From: Plantibacter sp. Leaf314
GTDB taxonomy: Bacteria; Actinomycetota; Actinomycetes; Actinomycetales; Microbacteriaceae
DNA length: 64,000 bases
Direction of reading: 5' to 3'
NCBI RefSeq assembly: GCF_001423185.1
Contig: NZ_LMOB01000001.1
Location: forward strand, 1,082,875 to 1,146,874
The position numbers were made by a program, and so were the translations under genes. Below the pieces are notes generated by a model that was not told the DNA's origin, did not search any database, and saw only the letters and a list, made by a program, of their open reading frames with translations. This document shows, one piece after another, positions 41,444 through 51,590 of this stretch (its first letter is position 1; every line of letters starts with the position of its first letter).

Positions 41444-43087
41444 ATGTCTGATGGACCACTGATCGTCCAAAGCGACCGCACCGTCCTGCTGGAGGTCGCC
41501 CACCCGCTCGCCGAGGACGCCCGCCACGATCTCTCCGTGTTCGCGGAGCTCGAGCGCGCGCCCGAGCACATCCACACCTACCGGATCACGCGCCTCGGTC
41601 TGTGGAACGCGAGGGCGGCCGGGCACGACGCGGATCAGATGATCGAGACGCTGGAGCGCTACTCGAAGTTCTCCATCCCGGCCTCCGTGACCATCGACAT
41701 GCGGGAGACGGTCAACCGGTACGGCCGCCTCGTGATCGAACGCTCCGAGGACGGCGAACTCGTCCTCCGCTCGACCGACCTCCCGATCCTGACGGAGGTG
41801 GCGGGCGCCAAACGCATCGCCCCGCTGCTCATCGGGCACCCGAGCCCCGACACCTTCCTCGTGGAGCCCTGGGCCCGTGGCGCGCTCAAGCAGGAGCTGG
41901 TGAAACTCGGGTGGCCTGCCGAGGACCTCGCGGGGTACACCGCCGGGACCCCCCACCAGATCGACCTCGTCGAGGACGGTTGGCACCTGCGCGACTATCA
42001 GCAGCAGGCGGTGGACAACTTCTTCTCCGGCGGCTCCGGTGTCGTGGTGCTCCCCTGTGGCGCGGGGAAGACCCTCGTGGGTGCCGGAGCGATGGCGACA
42101 GCCTCCACCAACACGCTCATCCTCGTGACGAACACGGTGTCCGCCCGGCAGTGGCGGGACGAGCTGTTGAAGCGCACCTCCCTCACCGCCGAGGAGATCG
42201 GCGAGTACTCCGGGCAGGTGAAGGAGGTCAAGCCGGTCACGATCGCGACGTACCAGATCCTCACGGCGAAGCGGAAGGGCGAGTACGCGCACCTCGCGCT
42301 GCTCGACGCCATGGACTGGGGGCTCGTGGTCTACGACGAGGTCCATCTGCTGCCGGCTCCGGTCTTCAAACTCACCGCCGAGCTACAGGCCCGACGCCGG
42401 CTCGGTCTCACGGCGACCCTCATCCGCGAGGACGGCCGCGAGGGCGACGTGTTCTCCCTCATCGGGCCCAAGCGGTTCGACGCCCCGTGGAAGGAGATCG
42501 AGGCACAGGGCTTCATCTCCCCCGCCGCCTGCTTCGAGGTCCGCGTCGACCTCCCGCAGGCCGACCGACTCACCTATGCCGCGTCGGCCGACGACGAGCG
42601 GTACCGCCTCGCGGCGACCGCGCCGGCGAAGCTCGACGTCGTCCGGCAATTGGTCGAGCGGCATCGCGGCGAGCAGATCCTGGTCATCGGTCAGTACCTC
42701 GACCAGATCGAGGAACTCGCCGAGACCCTCGGAGCACCGAAGCTGACGGGCGCCACCCCGGTCGACGAACGCGAACGGCTCTACCAGGCGTTCCGCGACG
42801 GCACCGAGCAGGTCCTCGTGGTGTCGAAGGTCGCGAACTTCTCGGTGGACCTCCCTGAAGCCACGGTCGCCATCCAGGTCTCCGGCTCGTTCGGCTCCCG
42901 CCAGGAGGAGGCGCAGCGACTCGGACGCCTGCTCCGCCCGAAGTCCTCCGGACTCACGGCGAGTTTCTACACCCTCGTGTCCCGCGACACGGTCGATCAG
43001 GAGTTCGCCCAGAACCGGCAGCGTTTCCTCGCTGAGCAGGGCTACAGCTACACGATCCTCGACGCACACGCCCTGCAGACGGCCTGA
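41444..43087 (+). CDS. DNA repair helicase, XPB family
   Basis: A 547-residue SF2 helicase. A damage-recognition-like N-terminal region (about 1-160) precedes the motor. Motifs are VVLPCGAGKTLVG (I), VVYDEVHLLPAP (II, DEVH), LTATLIREDGRE (III and the RED loop), and QEEAQRLGRLLRP (VI). Bacterial XPB unwinds DNA 3' to 5', and a repair role is likely. It lies 50 bases after its helicase-associated partner gene and may also have its own promoter. Confidence 0.96.
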   Translation: MSDGPLIVQSDRTVLLEVAHPLAEDARHDLSVFAELERAPEHIHTYRITRLGLWNARAAGHDADQMIETLERYSKFSIPASVTIDMRETVNRYGRLVIERSEDGELVLRSTDLPILTEVAGAKRIAPLLIGHPSPDTFLVEPWARGALKQELVKLGWPAEDLAGYTAGTPHQIDLVEDGWHLRDYQQQAVDNFFSGGSGVVVLPCGAGKTLVGAGAMATASTNTLILVTNTVSARQWRDELLKRTSLTAEEIGEYSGQVKEVKPVTIATYQILTAKRKGEYAHLALLDAMDWGLVVYDEVHLLPAPVFKLTAELQARRRLGLTATLIREDGREGDVFSLIGPKRFDAPWKEIEAQGFISPAACFEVRVDLPQADRLTYAASADDERYRLAATAPAKLDVVRQLVERHRGEQILVIGQYLDQIEELAETLGAPKLTGATPVDERERLYQAFRDGTEQVLVVSKVANFSVDLPEATVAIQVSGSFGSRQEEAQRLGRLLRPKSSGLTASFYTLVSRDTVDQEFAQNRQRFLAEQGYSYTILDAHALQTA

Positions 43088-43121
43088 TCCTCGCTCTCAG
43101 AAAAGTCTCAAGAAACGTGCA

Positions 43122-43127
43122 GATAAT
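43122..43127 (+). promoter_or_regulatory. -10 box (GATAAT), leaderless start
   Basis: GATAAT ends six bases before ATG 43134. Confidence 0.6.
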
Positions 43128-43133
43128 GGAGTC

Positions 43134-43823
43134 ATGACCGGACCCCGCATCCTCATCGTCGACGACGAACCGAACATCCGCGACCTCCTCACCACCAGCT
43201 TGCGTTTCGCCGGATTCGCCGTGCGAGCCGTGGGCAACGGTGCAGCCGCCATCTCCGCGGTGCTCGAGGAGGAACCCGACCTCATCATCCTGGACGTCAT
43301 GCTCCCGGACATGAACGGCTTCGGCGTGACCAAGCGTCTCCGCAGCGCGGGCTACACAGCTCCGATCCTGTTCCTCACCGCGAAGGACGACACCGAGGAC
43401 AAGATCACCGGGCTCACCGTCGGCGGCGACGACTACGTCACCAAGCCGTTCAGCCTCGACGAGATCGTCGCGCGCATCAAGGCCATCCTGCGCCGCACCA
43501 TGCAGGCCGACGAGGATGCGGTCATCCGCACCGGCGAGCTGACGATGGACCAGGACACCCACGAGGTCCTCGTCGGCGACACCCCGATCGACCTCAGCCC
43601 GACGGAGTTCAAGCTCCTCCGGTACCTCATGCTGAACCCCAACCGGGTCCTGTCGAAGGCGCAGATCCTCGACCACGTCTGGGAGTACGACTTCAACGGC
43701 GACGCCGGCATCGTCGAGAGCTACATCTCCTACCTGCGGCGCAAGCTCGACCAGTTCTCGAGCGAGCCGCTCATCCAGACGAAGCGCGGATTCGGCTACA
43801 TGCTCAAGGCCGGGAAGGCGTAG
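43134..43823 (+). CDS. OmpR-family response regulator, TcrA/TrcR-like
   Basis: A 229-residue regulator. The receiver has ILIVDDEPNIRDLL, IILDVMLPDMNGFG with the phospho-Asp, LFLTAKD and VTKPFSLDE. The C-terminal winged helix has LSPTEFKLLRYLMLN and VESYISYLRRKLD. It is closest to the mycobacterial TcrA/TrcR group; its regulon is unknown. The kinase gene follows after 10 bases. Confidence 0.92.
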   Translation: MTGPRILIVDDEPNIRDLLTTSLRFAGFAVRAVGNGAAAISAVLEEEPDLIILDVMLPDMNGFGVTKRLRSAGYTAPILFLTAKDDTEDKITGLTVGGDDYVTKPFSLDEIVARIKAILRRTMQADEDAVIRTGELTMDQDTHEVLVGDTPIDLSPTEFKLLRYLMLNPNRVLSKAQILDHVWEYDFNGDAGIVESYISYLRRKLDQFSSEPLIQTKRGFGYMLKAGKA

Positions 43824-43833
43824 CCCCCACCCG

Positions 43834-45495
43834 ATGGCCGATTCCCTGTCCACCTGGTGGAGCAGCGTCTCCCTCCGGACGAAGATCACCGGGGTGACGG
43901 TGCTCGTGCTCGCGTTCGGTCTGCTCGTCGCCGGGATGGGCACCACGCCCCTCCTCAAGGAGGTCCTGACCCAACAGGCGAACGACAGTCTGTTGACGGC
44001 GGCCAAGGGCAAGATCGTCGGCGAGATCTCCGAGGACGGTCAGCTCCAGCTGGACGCACCCTCGACGCTCTTCGTCGCGGTCTACGACACGAACGGTGAA
44101 CTCCGGGCCTCCTCCGGCTGGGACGACAGCATCGCGCCGGAGCACCCGGCGCACCTCAGCGCGAACGATGTCGCGGCGAGCGGCAACCAGGTCTACACGA
44201 CCACGAACTCGAGTGGCACGATCGTCTACCACGCGGTGTCCGTCCCGGTCACGCTCGACGGGTTCCGGACGGGAGCGGCGTGGGTCGCGATCTCCATGCA
44301 GGGCACCGACAACACGATCGCCACCTACCTCACCATCTTCTTCGTGCTCGGCGTCCTCATCATCGTGGTGGGCGCCCTGCTGACGCGGTGGTTGGTCACC
44401 GGTACCTTCGAACCGCTCCGGCAGGTGGAACGCACCGCTGCGGCCTTCGCGGACGGCGACTTCAGTCAGCGTCTGGCCGGGTCGACGCCCAACACCGAGG
44501 TCGGGCGTCTCAGCCGCTCCCTCAACACCATGCTCGCCCGGATCGACCGCGCCTACTCCGACCGCGGGAAGACCATCGAGCAGATGCGCAACTTCGTCGG
44601 CGACGCCAGCCACGAACTCCGCACTCCCCTCGTCTCGGTCCGCGGCTATGCCGAGCTCTACCGGATGGGTGCCCTGCAGACCCCGCAGGACGTCGCCCAG
44701 GCGATGGAGCGCATCGAGAAGGAAGCCATCCGGATGGGTGCGCTCGTCGAGGACCTCCTCCAGCTCGCCCGTCTCGACGAGACGCGTCCGCTGAACGTCG
44801 CTCCGGTCGACCTCCTGCCGGTCGCCCGCGACGCAGCCCTCGACACCACCGCACAGGCGCCGGGGCGCACGGTCCGGGTCGTCCGCGACGAGCGGATGAT
44901 GTCCCTCGACCAGTTGACCGTCGAGCAGGGCGGCGAGGCGTCCGCTGCCGCCGAGACCCCTCCTCCGGCCGGTGCGACGGGCCCGATCTTCGGTGCGACC
45001 TTCAACCGTTTCCGTCGCCGGCCGAAGCCCTCAGGCGAGGCCGTCGCCCCCGATGCGAAGCCGGCCGTGGAACCCCTCACGTTGGCCGTCCCGCCGATCG
45101 TCCTCGGCGAGGAGAACAAGATCCGCCAGGTCGTCACGAACCTGATCGGCAACGCGCTGCGCTTCACGCCCGACGACAGCCCCATCGAGCTCGCCGTCGG
45201 CACCGACGCGCGCGCCGGCACGGCCAGCATCGCCATCGTCGATCACGGCGAGGGCATCCCTCCGCAGATCCGCGAGAAGATCTTCCAGCGCTTCTGGCGT
45301 GCGGACAGCTCCCGCACGCGGGAGACCGGCGGCAGTGGGCTCGGCCTGGCGATTGTGGCCTCGATCGTCGCCGCGCACGGCGGCACGGTCGACGTGACGG
45401 AGACACCGGGAGGTGGGGCGACGTTCCGCGTCATCCTGCCGCTGGCCCCGACCGCCGCGACGGCTCCGGTCGTCATCGCCGGCCCGCCGGCCTGA
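43834..45495 (+). CDS. sensor histidine kinase, TcrY/TrcS-like
   Basis: A 553-residue kinase. TM1 is at about 16-38 and the external domain at 40-165. TM2 (about 168-190) is followed by HAMP. The H-box is FVGDASHELRTPLVSVRGY. The ATPase has NLIGNALRF, DHGEGIPP and GGSGLGLAIVASI. About 70 residues rich in Pro, Ala, Gly and Arg (around 365-425) are inserted between the early ATPase strand (TVRVVRDER) and the N-box helix, which is not typical. It works with the regulator encoded just upstream. Confidence 0.92.
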   Translation: MADSLSTWWSSVSLRTKITGVTVLVLAFGLLVAGMGTTPLLKEVLTQQANDSLLTAAKGKIVGEISEDGQLQLDAPSTLFVAVYDTNGELRASSGWDDSIAPEHPAHLSANDVAASGNQVYTTTNSSGTIVYHAVSVPVTLDGFRTGAAWVAISMQGTDNTIATYLTIFFVLGVLIIVVGALLTRWLVTGTFEPLRQVERTAAAFADGDFSQRLAGSTPNTEVGRLSRSLNTMLARIDRAYSDRGKTIEQMRNFVGDASHELRTPLVSVRGYAELYRMGALQTPQDVAQAMERIEKEAIRMGALVEDLLQLARLDETRPLNVAPVDLLPVARDAALDTTAQAPGRTVRVVRDERMMSLDQLTVEQGGEASAAAETPPPAGATGPIFGATFNRFRRRPKPSGEAVAPDAKPAVEPLTLAVPPIVLGEENKIRQVVTNLIGNALRFTPDDSPIELAVGTDARAGTASIAIVDHGEGIPPQIREKIFQRFWRADSSRTRETGGSGLGLAIVASIVAAHGGTVDVTETPGGGATFRVILPLAPTAATAPVVIAGPPA

Positions 45496-45645
45496 TCCGC
45501 CCCACCGCTGCCGACACCGCTCCACAGGGCCAGGCTCAGGGTGCCTGAGCGTCGGAACCGCGGTCGTCGACCCGGTGGCGTGAGCTGAACTCCTAGCGTC
45601 TCGGTAACGGCGGTGACCGGCACCGCCCGGACGAACGGAGTTCCC

Positions 45646-45936
45646 ATGGCCACCTTCCAGGTCGACAGCGACGCGGTCGAGCACGCCTCCAACGCGGTCA
45701 GAGTGACGATCGAGCAGATCCAGAGCGAGGTCGCCCGCCTCCACGCCCAGCTCGCCGCTCTCGACGGTCAGTGGACCGGTGCCGCAGCGGCGGCCTTCCA
45801 CGGCGTCGTGGAACGCTGGCGTGGCACGCAGCGGCAGGTCGAGGAGAACCTCGGCGAGATCAGCAGGGCGCTGTCCGTGGCGAGCACGCAGTACGCCGAG
45901 ATCGAGCGGGCGAACGCGAGCATGTTCAGCGGTTGA
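45646..45936 (+). CDS. WXG100-family protein (ESAT-6-like)
   Basis: A 96-residue helix-turn-helix hairpin with the WTG turn in DGQWTGAAAAAFHGV and long flanking amphipathic helices. WXG100 proteins are small substrates or chaperone-like partners of type VII secretion and act as dimers. No EccC or other secretion gene is in the window, so this is an orphan copy. ATG 45646 has a CGGAG ribosome site. It converges with groEL. Confidence 0.88.
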   Translation: MATFQVDSDAVEHASNAVRVTIEQIQSEVARLHAQLAALDGQWTGAAAAAFHGVVERWRGTQRQVEENLGEISRALSVASTQYAEIERANASMFSG

Positions 45937-45952
45937 CCACCGCACGGGTCGT

Positions 45953-45980
45953 CCGGCCCGGGACTCCGCTCCCGGGCCGG
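45953..45980 (+). terminator. terminator of the WXG100 gene
   Basis: A perfect 11-bp stem CCGGCCCGGGA/TCCCGGGCCGG with a six-base loop, 17 bases after the stop. Confidence 0.65.
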
Positions 45981-45998
45981 GCCCCGCGGGAACAACGA

Positions 45999-46030
45999 CG
46001 CAGGGCGCCTCCCGAAGGAGACGCCCTGCG
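45999..46030 (-). terminator. terminator of groEL
   Basis: A 14-bp stem (CGCAGGGCGCCTCC paired with GGAGACGCCCTGCG, one C-A mismatch that is G-U on the minus strand) with loop CGAA. Confidence 0.65.
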
Positions 46031-46048
46031 CGTGTGCTGCTGTCGGAC

Positions 46049-47732
<1,684 letters not shown>

Positions 47733-47736
47733 GTCG

Positions 47737-47765
47737 ATTCTGGCACTCAGGGGGTGGGAGTGCAA
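47737..47765 (-). promoter_or_regulatory. groEL promoter
   Basis: On the minus strand TTGCAC (47760-47765), a 17-base spacer, and CAGAAT (47737-47742). Confidence 0.75.
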
Positions 47766-47766
47766 G
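47740..47766. promoter_or_regulatory. second, partial CIRCE-type repeat
   Basis: CTGGCACTC, nine bases, GAGTGCAAG. The six inner bases of each arm and the nine-base spacer match CIRCE; the outer three of each arm do not all pair. It overlaps both the -35 and -10 boxes. Confidence 0.65.
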
Positions 47767-47818
47767 TGAGCGTCAGCGCCCTGAGCGAACTCCCGGGAAC
47801 GGCCCGGAGACGACGAAC

Positions 47819-47846
47819 GACGCCGCCCACCGGAGTGGGCGGCGTC
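47819..47846 (-). terminator. terminator of the cold-shock gene
   Basis: A perfect 12-bp stem GACGCCGCCCAC/GTGGGCGGCGTC with loop CGGA, 26 bases after the stop. Confidence 0.65.
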
Positions 47847-47872
47847 GCAGGAATCCCGTGTCCGATGGGCGC

Positions 47873-48076
47873 TTACGCCAATCGGACGGCCTCGGCCTGG
47901 GGCCCCTTCGCTCCGGTGCCGACCTCGAAGACGACCGCCTGGCCCTCTTCCAAGGACTTGTAGCCGCTCATGTCGATCGCCGAGTAGTGGACGAAGACGT
48001 CCTGTCCACCCTCGTCGACCGTGATGAAGCCGAAGCCCTTCTCAGCGTTGAACCACTTGACGGTTCCGTTCGCCAT
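47873..48076 (-). CDS. cspA: cold-shock protein CspA family
   Basis: A 67-residue single cold-shock domain: [19 protein letters not shown] contains RNP1, and DVFVHYSAI is RNP2. It should act as an RNA chaperone. ATG 48076 has a GGGAGT ribosome site. The upstream non-coding stretch (48077-48363, 287 bases) holds its leader and probably its promoter; several -10-like hexamers occur there and I cannot choose between them. Confidence 0.95.
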   Translation of the reverse strand: MANGTVKWFNAEKGFGFITVDEGGQDVFVHYSAIDMSGYKSLEEGQAVVFEVGTGAKGPQAEAVRLA

Positions 48077-48363
48077 TTCATACTCCCATTGCTGCGTGCT
48101 CACAGGCGTCGGCTGCTGCCGAACCCGGACCTGCCGTCCGGAGTCGGGACCCCGGCGGCCACCCTGCGCCAAAACGGACTCAGGGGCGAGTCGAGACGGG
48201 ACGGGATGAGCGGCCAATTCCAGATCCTAATCCGGGGCGTTGTCCCGGATCACCCCGAAATCGACAATCGTCGCGGAGTATTACGACAACTCAACATGGA
48301 GGAAACACCCCGGAAACACTGGCCGGTCGGACGAGCCGACGAGCTCCGGCGGGGACGCTGCGC

Positions 48364-48936
48364 TCAGGCGGCCGGCTGGTAGTCGGCGCCGACCACGACG
48401 ACGATGCGGAGGACGGGAGCCTCGCCCTCCTCGACGGGGATCGCGTACTGGTCCGTGATCTGGATCGGGACGCCTCCGAGCGCGTTCGCGATGGCGCGTG
48501 CCACGCCCTCCTGCGAGGGGTCCTGATAGTAGACGCCACTCGCCGTGACGTCCTCCGTGCTCGCGTCGCTCGTCGGGATCTGCTGGGTGAACCCGGCGGC
48601 AGCGATCGCGGCCGCCGCCGATGCCGCCAGACCCTCGGTCGGCGTCCCGTTCAAGACGAGGATGCTCGCCGCGGGATCGACCACGGGCGCCACCTCCGTG
48701 GGCGTCGGCGTGGGCGTCGGCGTCGCGCTCGGGCTGGTGGCACCGCCGAAGAAGTCGATGCGGTCGTTCAGCCCGAACAGGGCGAAGGTGCCGATCCCGA
48801 CGAGGACCAACGTCGCCACGACGGCGACCAGGAAAGCGATCCAGCCACGCCCCTTCGGCGCCGGGGCACGGTGCGCGCCGACGCGCTTGAGGTCCGGGAC
48901 CTCGTCGAAACGGTCGGGCGGGAAGGATTCAGCCAT
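48364..48936 (-). CDS. LytR_C-domain single-pass membrane protein
   Basis: A 190-residue protein. The cytoplasmic N terminus has KRVGAHRAPAPKGRG. The membrane helix is at about 32-55, followed by a Thr/Pro linker (TPTPTPTPTE). The external LytR C-terminal domain spans about 90-188 (SILVLNGTPTEGLAA ... IVVVVGADYQPA). The family sits outside the membrane and may bind cell-wall material. ATG 48936 has a GGAGAA ribosome site. It follows the DUF3263 gene on the same strand, a pair also seen in mycobacteria. Confidence 0.87.
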   Translation of the reverse strand: MAESFPPDRFDEVPDLKRVGAHRAPAPKGRGWIAFLVAVVATLVLVGIGTFALFGLNDRIDFFGGATSPSATPTPTPTPTEVAPVVDPAASILVLNGTPTEGLAASAAAAIAAAGFTQQIPTSDASTEDVTASGVYYQDPSQEGVARAIANALGGVPIQITDQYAIPVEEGEAPVLRIVVVVGADYQPAA

Positions 48937-48957
48937 GGTGTGTTCTCCGTGAGCTGC

Positions 48958-49260
48958 TCAGCCGTCGGTACGTGGAGCTGAAGCTCCTCGCGCCGAGAGT
49001 CGGGCGTCGCGGGTGCGCTGCAGCCGCTTGATCAGCATGGGGTCGTGGGCGAGAGCGGACGGCGAGTCGATGAGCGCGCCGAGCAGTTGATAATAGCGGG
49101 TCGGCGAGAGTGCGAAGCGGTCGCGGATGGCGGCCTCCTTCGCCCCGACGTGGCGCATCCAGTGGGACTCGAACTCGAGGATCTCGCGTTCGCGTTCGCT
49201 GAGGCCCGGGGCGGGGACCGACGCGTCGCCGCCGTCGGGCGTGTGCGATGCAGGCTGCAT
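48958..49260 (-). CDS. DUF3263 protein
   Basis: A 100-residue helical protein with the DUF3263 core LSEREREILEFESHWMRHVGAKEAAIRDRF and LSPTRYYQLLGALIDSPSAL, which looks like a helix-turn-helix. A DNA-binding role is inferred. ATG 49260 has a GGAGGGGG ribosome site. It lies 21 bases upstream of the LytR_C gene and is likely co-transcribed. It diverges from msrB across 222 bases. Confidence 0.9.
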   Translation of the reverse strand: MQPASHTPDGGDASVPAPGLSEREREILEFESHWMRHVGAKEAAIRDRFALSPTRYYQLLGALIDSPSALAHDPMLIKRLQRTRDARLSARGASAPRTDG

Positions 49261-49454
49261 GCTCGACCCCCTCCTGATCGGTACCGTGCCGCGAGCCCGG
49301 GAGGACTCCGCCCGGACGATTCCTCAGTCTATTCAGCGGAGCGTCACCGAGTCGCATCCGGTCCGGCGCGGAGGCACGTTCACCGGGAAGGATCAGCGAC
49401 TCCCCAGTGTTGAACTGGAAGTCGGAGGCCGCAGGTACGACGCGGCCCCGCGCG

Positions 49455-49460
49455 TAGGAT
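49455..49460 (+). promoter_or_regulatory. -10 box (TAGGAT) of msrB
   Basis: TAGGAT lies 22 bases before ATG 49483 and leaves a short leader with GGAG. An ATG at 49459 overlaps the box and is unlikely. Confidence 0.5.
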
Positions 49461-49482
49461 GACCGAGAACGAATGGAGCAGC

Positions 49483-49902
49483 ATGACGTACGACGTGTCG
49501 AAGACCGACGAGCAGTGGCGCGAGGAACTCACGCCCGAGCAGTACCAGGTCCTCCGCGGAGCGGCGACCGAGCGGGCCTGGACGGGTGAACTCCTCGACG
49601 AGTCGCGCGCCGGCCTGTACACCTGTGCCGCCTGCAACGCCGAACTCTTCAAGAGCGGGACGAAGTTCGACTCCGGCTGCGGCTGGCCGAGCTTCTACGA
49701 GTCCGTGAACCCCGACGCGGTGCAGTTGATCGAAGACCGCACGCTCGGCATGGTCCGGACCGAGGTGCGCTGCGCCTCGTGCGGATCCCACCTGGGGCAC
49801 GTCTTCGACGACGGCTTCGGTACGCCGACCGGGGATCGCTACTGCATGAACTCCATCGCGCTCAACTTCGCAGCAGCCGACACCGCTGAGCCGAAGGAGT
49901 GA
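49483..49902 (+). CDS. msrB: peptide-methionine (R)-S-oxide reductase
   Basis: A 139-residue MsrB that reduces methionine-R-sulfoxide in proteins. Zinc is held by two CxxC pairs (CAACNA and CASCGS). The catalytic Cys is in GDRYCMNSIALNF, and GCGWPSF is conserved. ATG 49483 has GGAGCAGC upstream. The nitroreductase-like gene begins inside its last codons (GTGA overlap), so the two are coupled. Confidence 0.96.
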   Translation: MTYDVSKTDEQWREELTPEQYQVLRGAATERAWTGELLDESRAGLYTCAACNAELFKSGTKFDSGCGWPSFYESVNPDAVQLIEDRTLGMVRTEVRCASCGSHLGHVFDDGFGTPTGDRYCMNSIALNFAAADTAEPKE

Positions 49903-50447
49903 CGGAGCCCGCCGAGAGCCCCGTCCTGGCCGCCGTCGCCGGGCGGCGTTCGTGGTCGAAGGTCACCGACGTCGCTCCGAGCGACGAGGAGCTGCTGGAG
50001 ATCATCGGCGCCGCCGGCCGCGTGGCCGATCATGGAGCCCTGCGCCCGTGGCGGGTCATCGCCCTCAGGGGTGACGACCGGGTGAAGCTGGGCCGGGCGC
50101 TCGCGAAGGCGGACGGCGATTCCAAGCCGTCGACGAAGCCCCTTCGTGCTCCCCTGCTGCTCGCGGTCGTCGTGAGCGTGAAGAAGTCGAAGGTCGCCTC
50201 CTGGGAGCAGGAGGCCGTGGCCTCCGGCGTCGCCCACATGATCAGCCTGCTGCTCGACGACGCCGGATGGGGTGTGTTCTGGCGGACCGGCGGCGCAACC
50301 CGCGCGAAGGCCGTCAGGAAGGCGCACGGCCTCCAGAAGGGCGAAGACCTCCTCGGGTGGCTCTACGTCGGCGGCAAGCCGGGGAACGGCCGGACCGGGC
50401 GTCGGAAGACGATCAACGCGAAGGCGCATTTCAGCCGGATGCCGTGA
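49899..50447 (+). CDS. nitroreductase-family protein
   Basis: A 182-residue FMN-binding-fold protein: RRSWSKVTDVAPSDEEL at the N terminus, ADHGALRPWRVIAL, then GVAHMISLLLDDAGWGVFWRTG in the middle and LLGWLYVGGKP near the end. Substrate unknown. GTG 49899 overlaps the msrB stop. Both encode redox enzymes, which suggests an oxidative-stress unit. Confidence 0.87.
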   Translation: MTEPAESPVLAAVAGRRSWSKVTDVAPSDEELLEIIGAAGRVADHGALRPWRVIALRGDDRVKLGRALAKADGDSKPSTKPLRAPLLLAVVVSVKKSKVASWEQEAVASGVAHMISLLLDDAGWGVFWRTGGATRAKAVRKAHGLQKGEDLLGWLYVGGKPGNGRTGRRKTINAKAHFSRMP

Positions 50448-50457
50448 TCCGCTCCGT

Positions 50458-51411
50458 TCAGGAGCCGGCCGGCGCTGCGGGTCGACGGCGGAACCGAGCC
50501 GATGCGATCGCCACCGCCGCGAACGCGAGCAGCGTGCCGACGACGGTGGACACGTGGACACCGCTGTCGTCGGTCGGCAGGAAGACGTCGAGGGCGAGCG
50601 CGCTCAACGTCTGACCGGCGACCGTCCCGAGCCCGAGGATGAGCACCCCGGTGTGCTGGACGAGGAACGCCGCCACGGCGATGAAGACGCAGCCGATCGG
50701 TCCACCGAGGTAGAGCCACCACTCCCCCGGTAGCGCTCCGGGCGGTGTGACGAACAGCGCGTGCAGCACCGCGGCCACCACGAGCACGACGGTTCCGACG
50801 ATGAAGTTGATGAAGGTCGCCGCGAGCGTGCTCTGCGCACGCATCTTCACCCGCCCGTTGACCGCCTGCTGCCAGCCGATCCCGATCCCCGCGAGCAGCG
50901 GCAGGACGAGCAGACCGAGCGGGATGCTCCCGCCGAGCTCTCCCGAGACCGCGACGCCGACGGCGACGAGGGCGACGACCGCCCCGAGGACGCGCTGCAC
51001 GGTGAACCCGACGACGCCTCCCGGGCCGAAGCCGATGCGGTCGAGCACGAGGCCGCTCGCGGTCTGGCCGGCGACGACCGCCACGGTGAACAGGGCCACC
51101 CCGAGCGCTGCCGCGGTGAGCCCCTGCGACAGCACGAGGAAGGCGCCTGCGCACCCGCCGAGGACCGTCCACCACGGCATCTCGCGACGACGCACCGCCG
51201 TCGCGACCGTCGCCAGGCCCCGCCTCCCGGTTCGGGAGACGGCCAGCCCGATGCTCAGAATGATCAGCCCGCCGCCGAAGGAGATCGCGGCGGCGGTGAA
51301 GCCGTCGCCGAGCCGCGCGCCGAGCTCGCCGTTCAAGCGGGCCTGGACGGCGATGAACGCCCCACTGACCACGGCGATCAGGAGTGCGAGCGACGCTGGG
51401 ATGCGGTTCAC
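50458..51411 (-). CDS. YdcZ/DUF606-type DMT transporter, two-domain
   Basis: A 317-residue membrane protein of about ten helices made of two similar halves (AVVSGAFIAVQARLNGELG in the first, GIGIGWQQAVNGRVKMRAQ in the second). DUF606 proteins often occur as single 140-residue units, so this is a fused form. It belongs to the drug/metabolite transporter superfamily; substrate unknown. GTG 51411 has GGAAGGAA at seven bases; an ATG six codons upstream does not. Confidence 0.85.
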   Translation of the reverse strand: MNRIPASLALLIAVVSGAFIAVQARLNGELGARLGDGFTAAAISFGGGLIILSIGLAVSRTGRRGLATVATAVRRREMPWWTVLGGCAGAFLVLSQGLTAAALGVALFTVAVVAGQTASGLVLDRIGFGPGGVVGFTVQRVLGAVVALVAVGVAVSGELGGSIPLGLLVLPLLAGIGIGWQQAVNGRVKMRAQSTLAATFINFIVGTVVLVVAAVLHALFVTPPGALPGEWWLYLGGPIGCVFIAVAAFLVQHTGVLILGLGTVAGQTLSALALDVFLPTDDSGVHVSTVVGTLLAFAAVAIASARFRRRPAAPAGS

Positions 51412-51430
51412 GAACGGTTCCTTCCACACG

Positions 51431-51463
51431 GAACCGCCCGCCAGCAGCGCTGACGGGCGGTTC
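51431..51463 (-). terminator. terminator of tRNA-Thr
   Basis: A 10-bp stem GAACCGCCCG/CGGGCGGTTC lies between tRNA-Thr and the downstream transporter gene. Confidence 0.6.
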
Positions 51464-51471
51464 TGGGTTGG

Positions 51472-51544
51472 AGCCGACGACGGGACTTGAACCCGTAACC
51501 TACGCTTTACAAGAGCGTTGCGCTACCAATTGCGCCACGTCGGC
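51472..51544 (-). tRNA. tRNA-Thr (anticodon TGT)
   Basis: 73 bases with acceptor GCCGACG/CGTCGGC, D arm GCGC/GCGC, anticodon stem ACGCT/AGCGT with loop CTTGTAA, and T arm with GGTTCAAGTCC. It reads ACA. CCA is not encoded. Confidence 0.96.
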
Positions 51545-51590
51545 CGACAGGGGCGAACCCCGGTCTGGACCATCCTACGATGGCGGCGGA

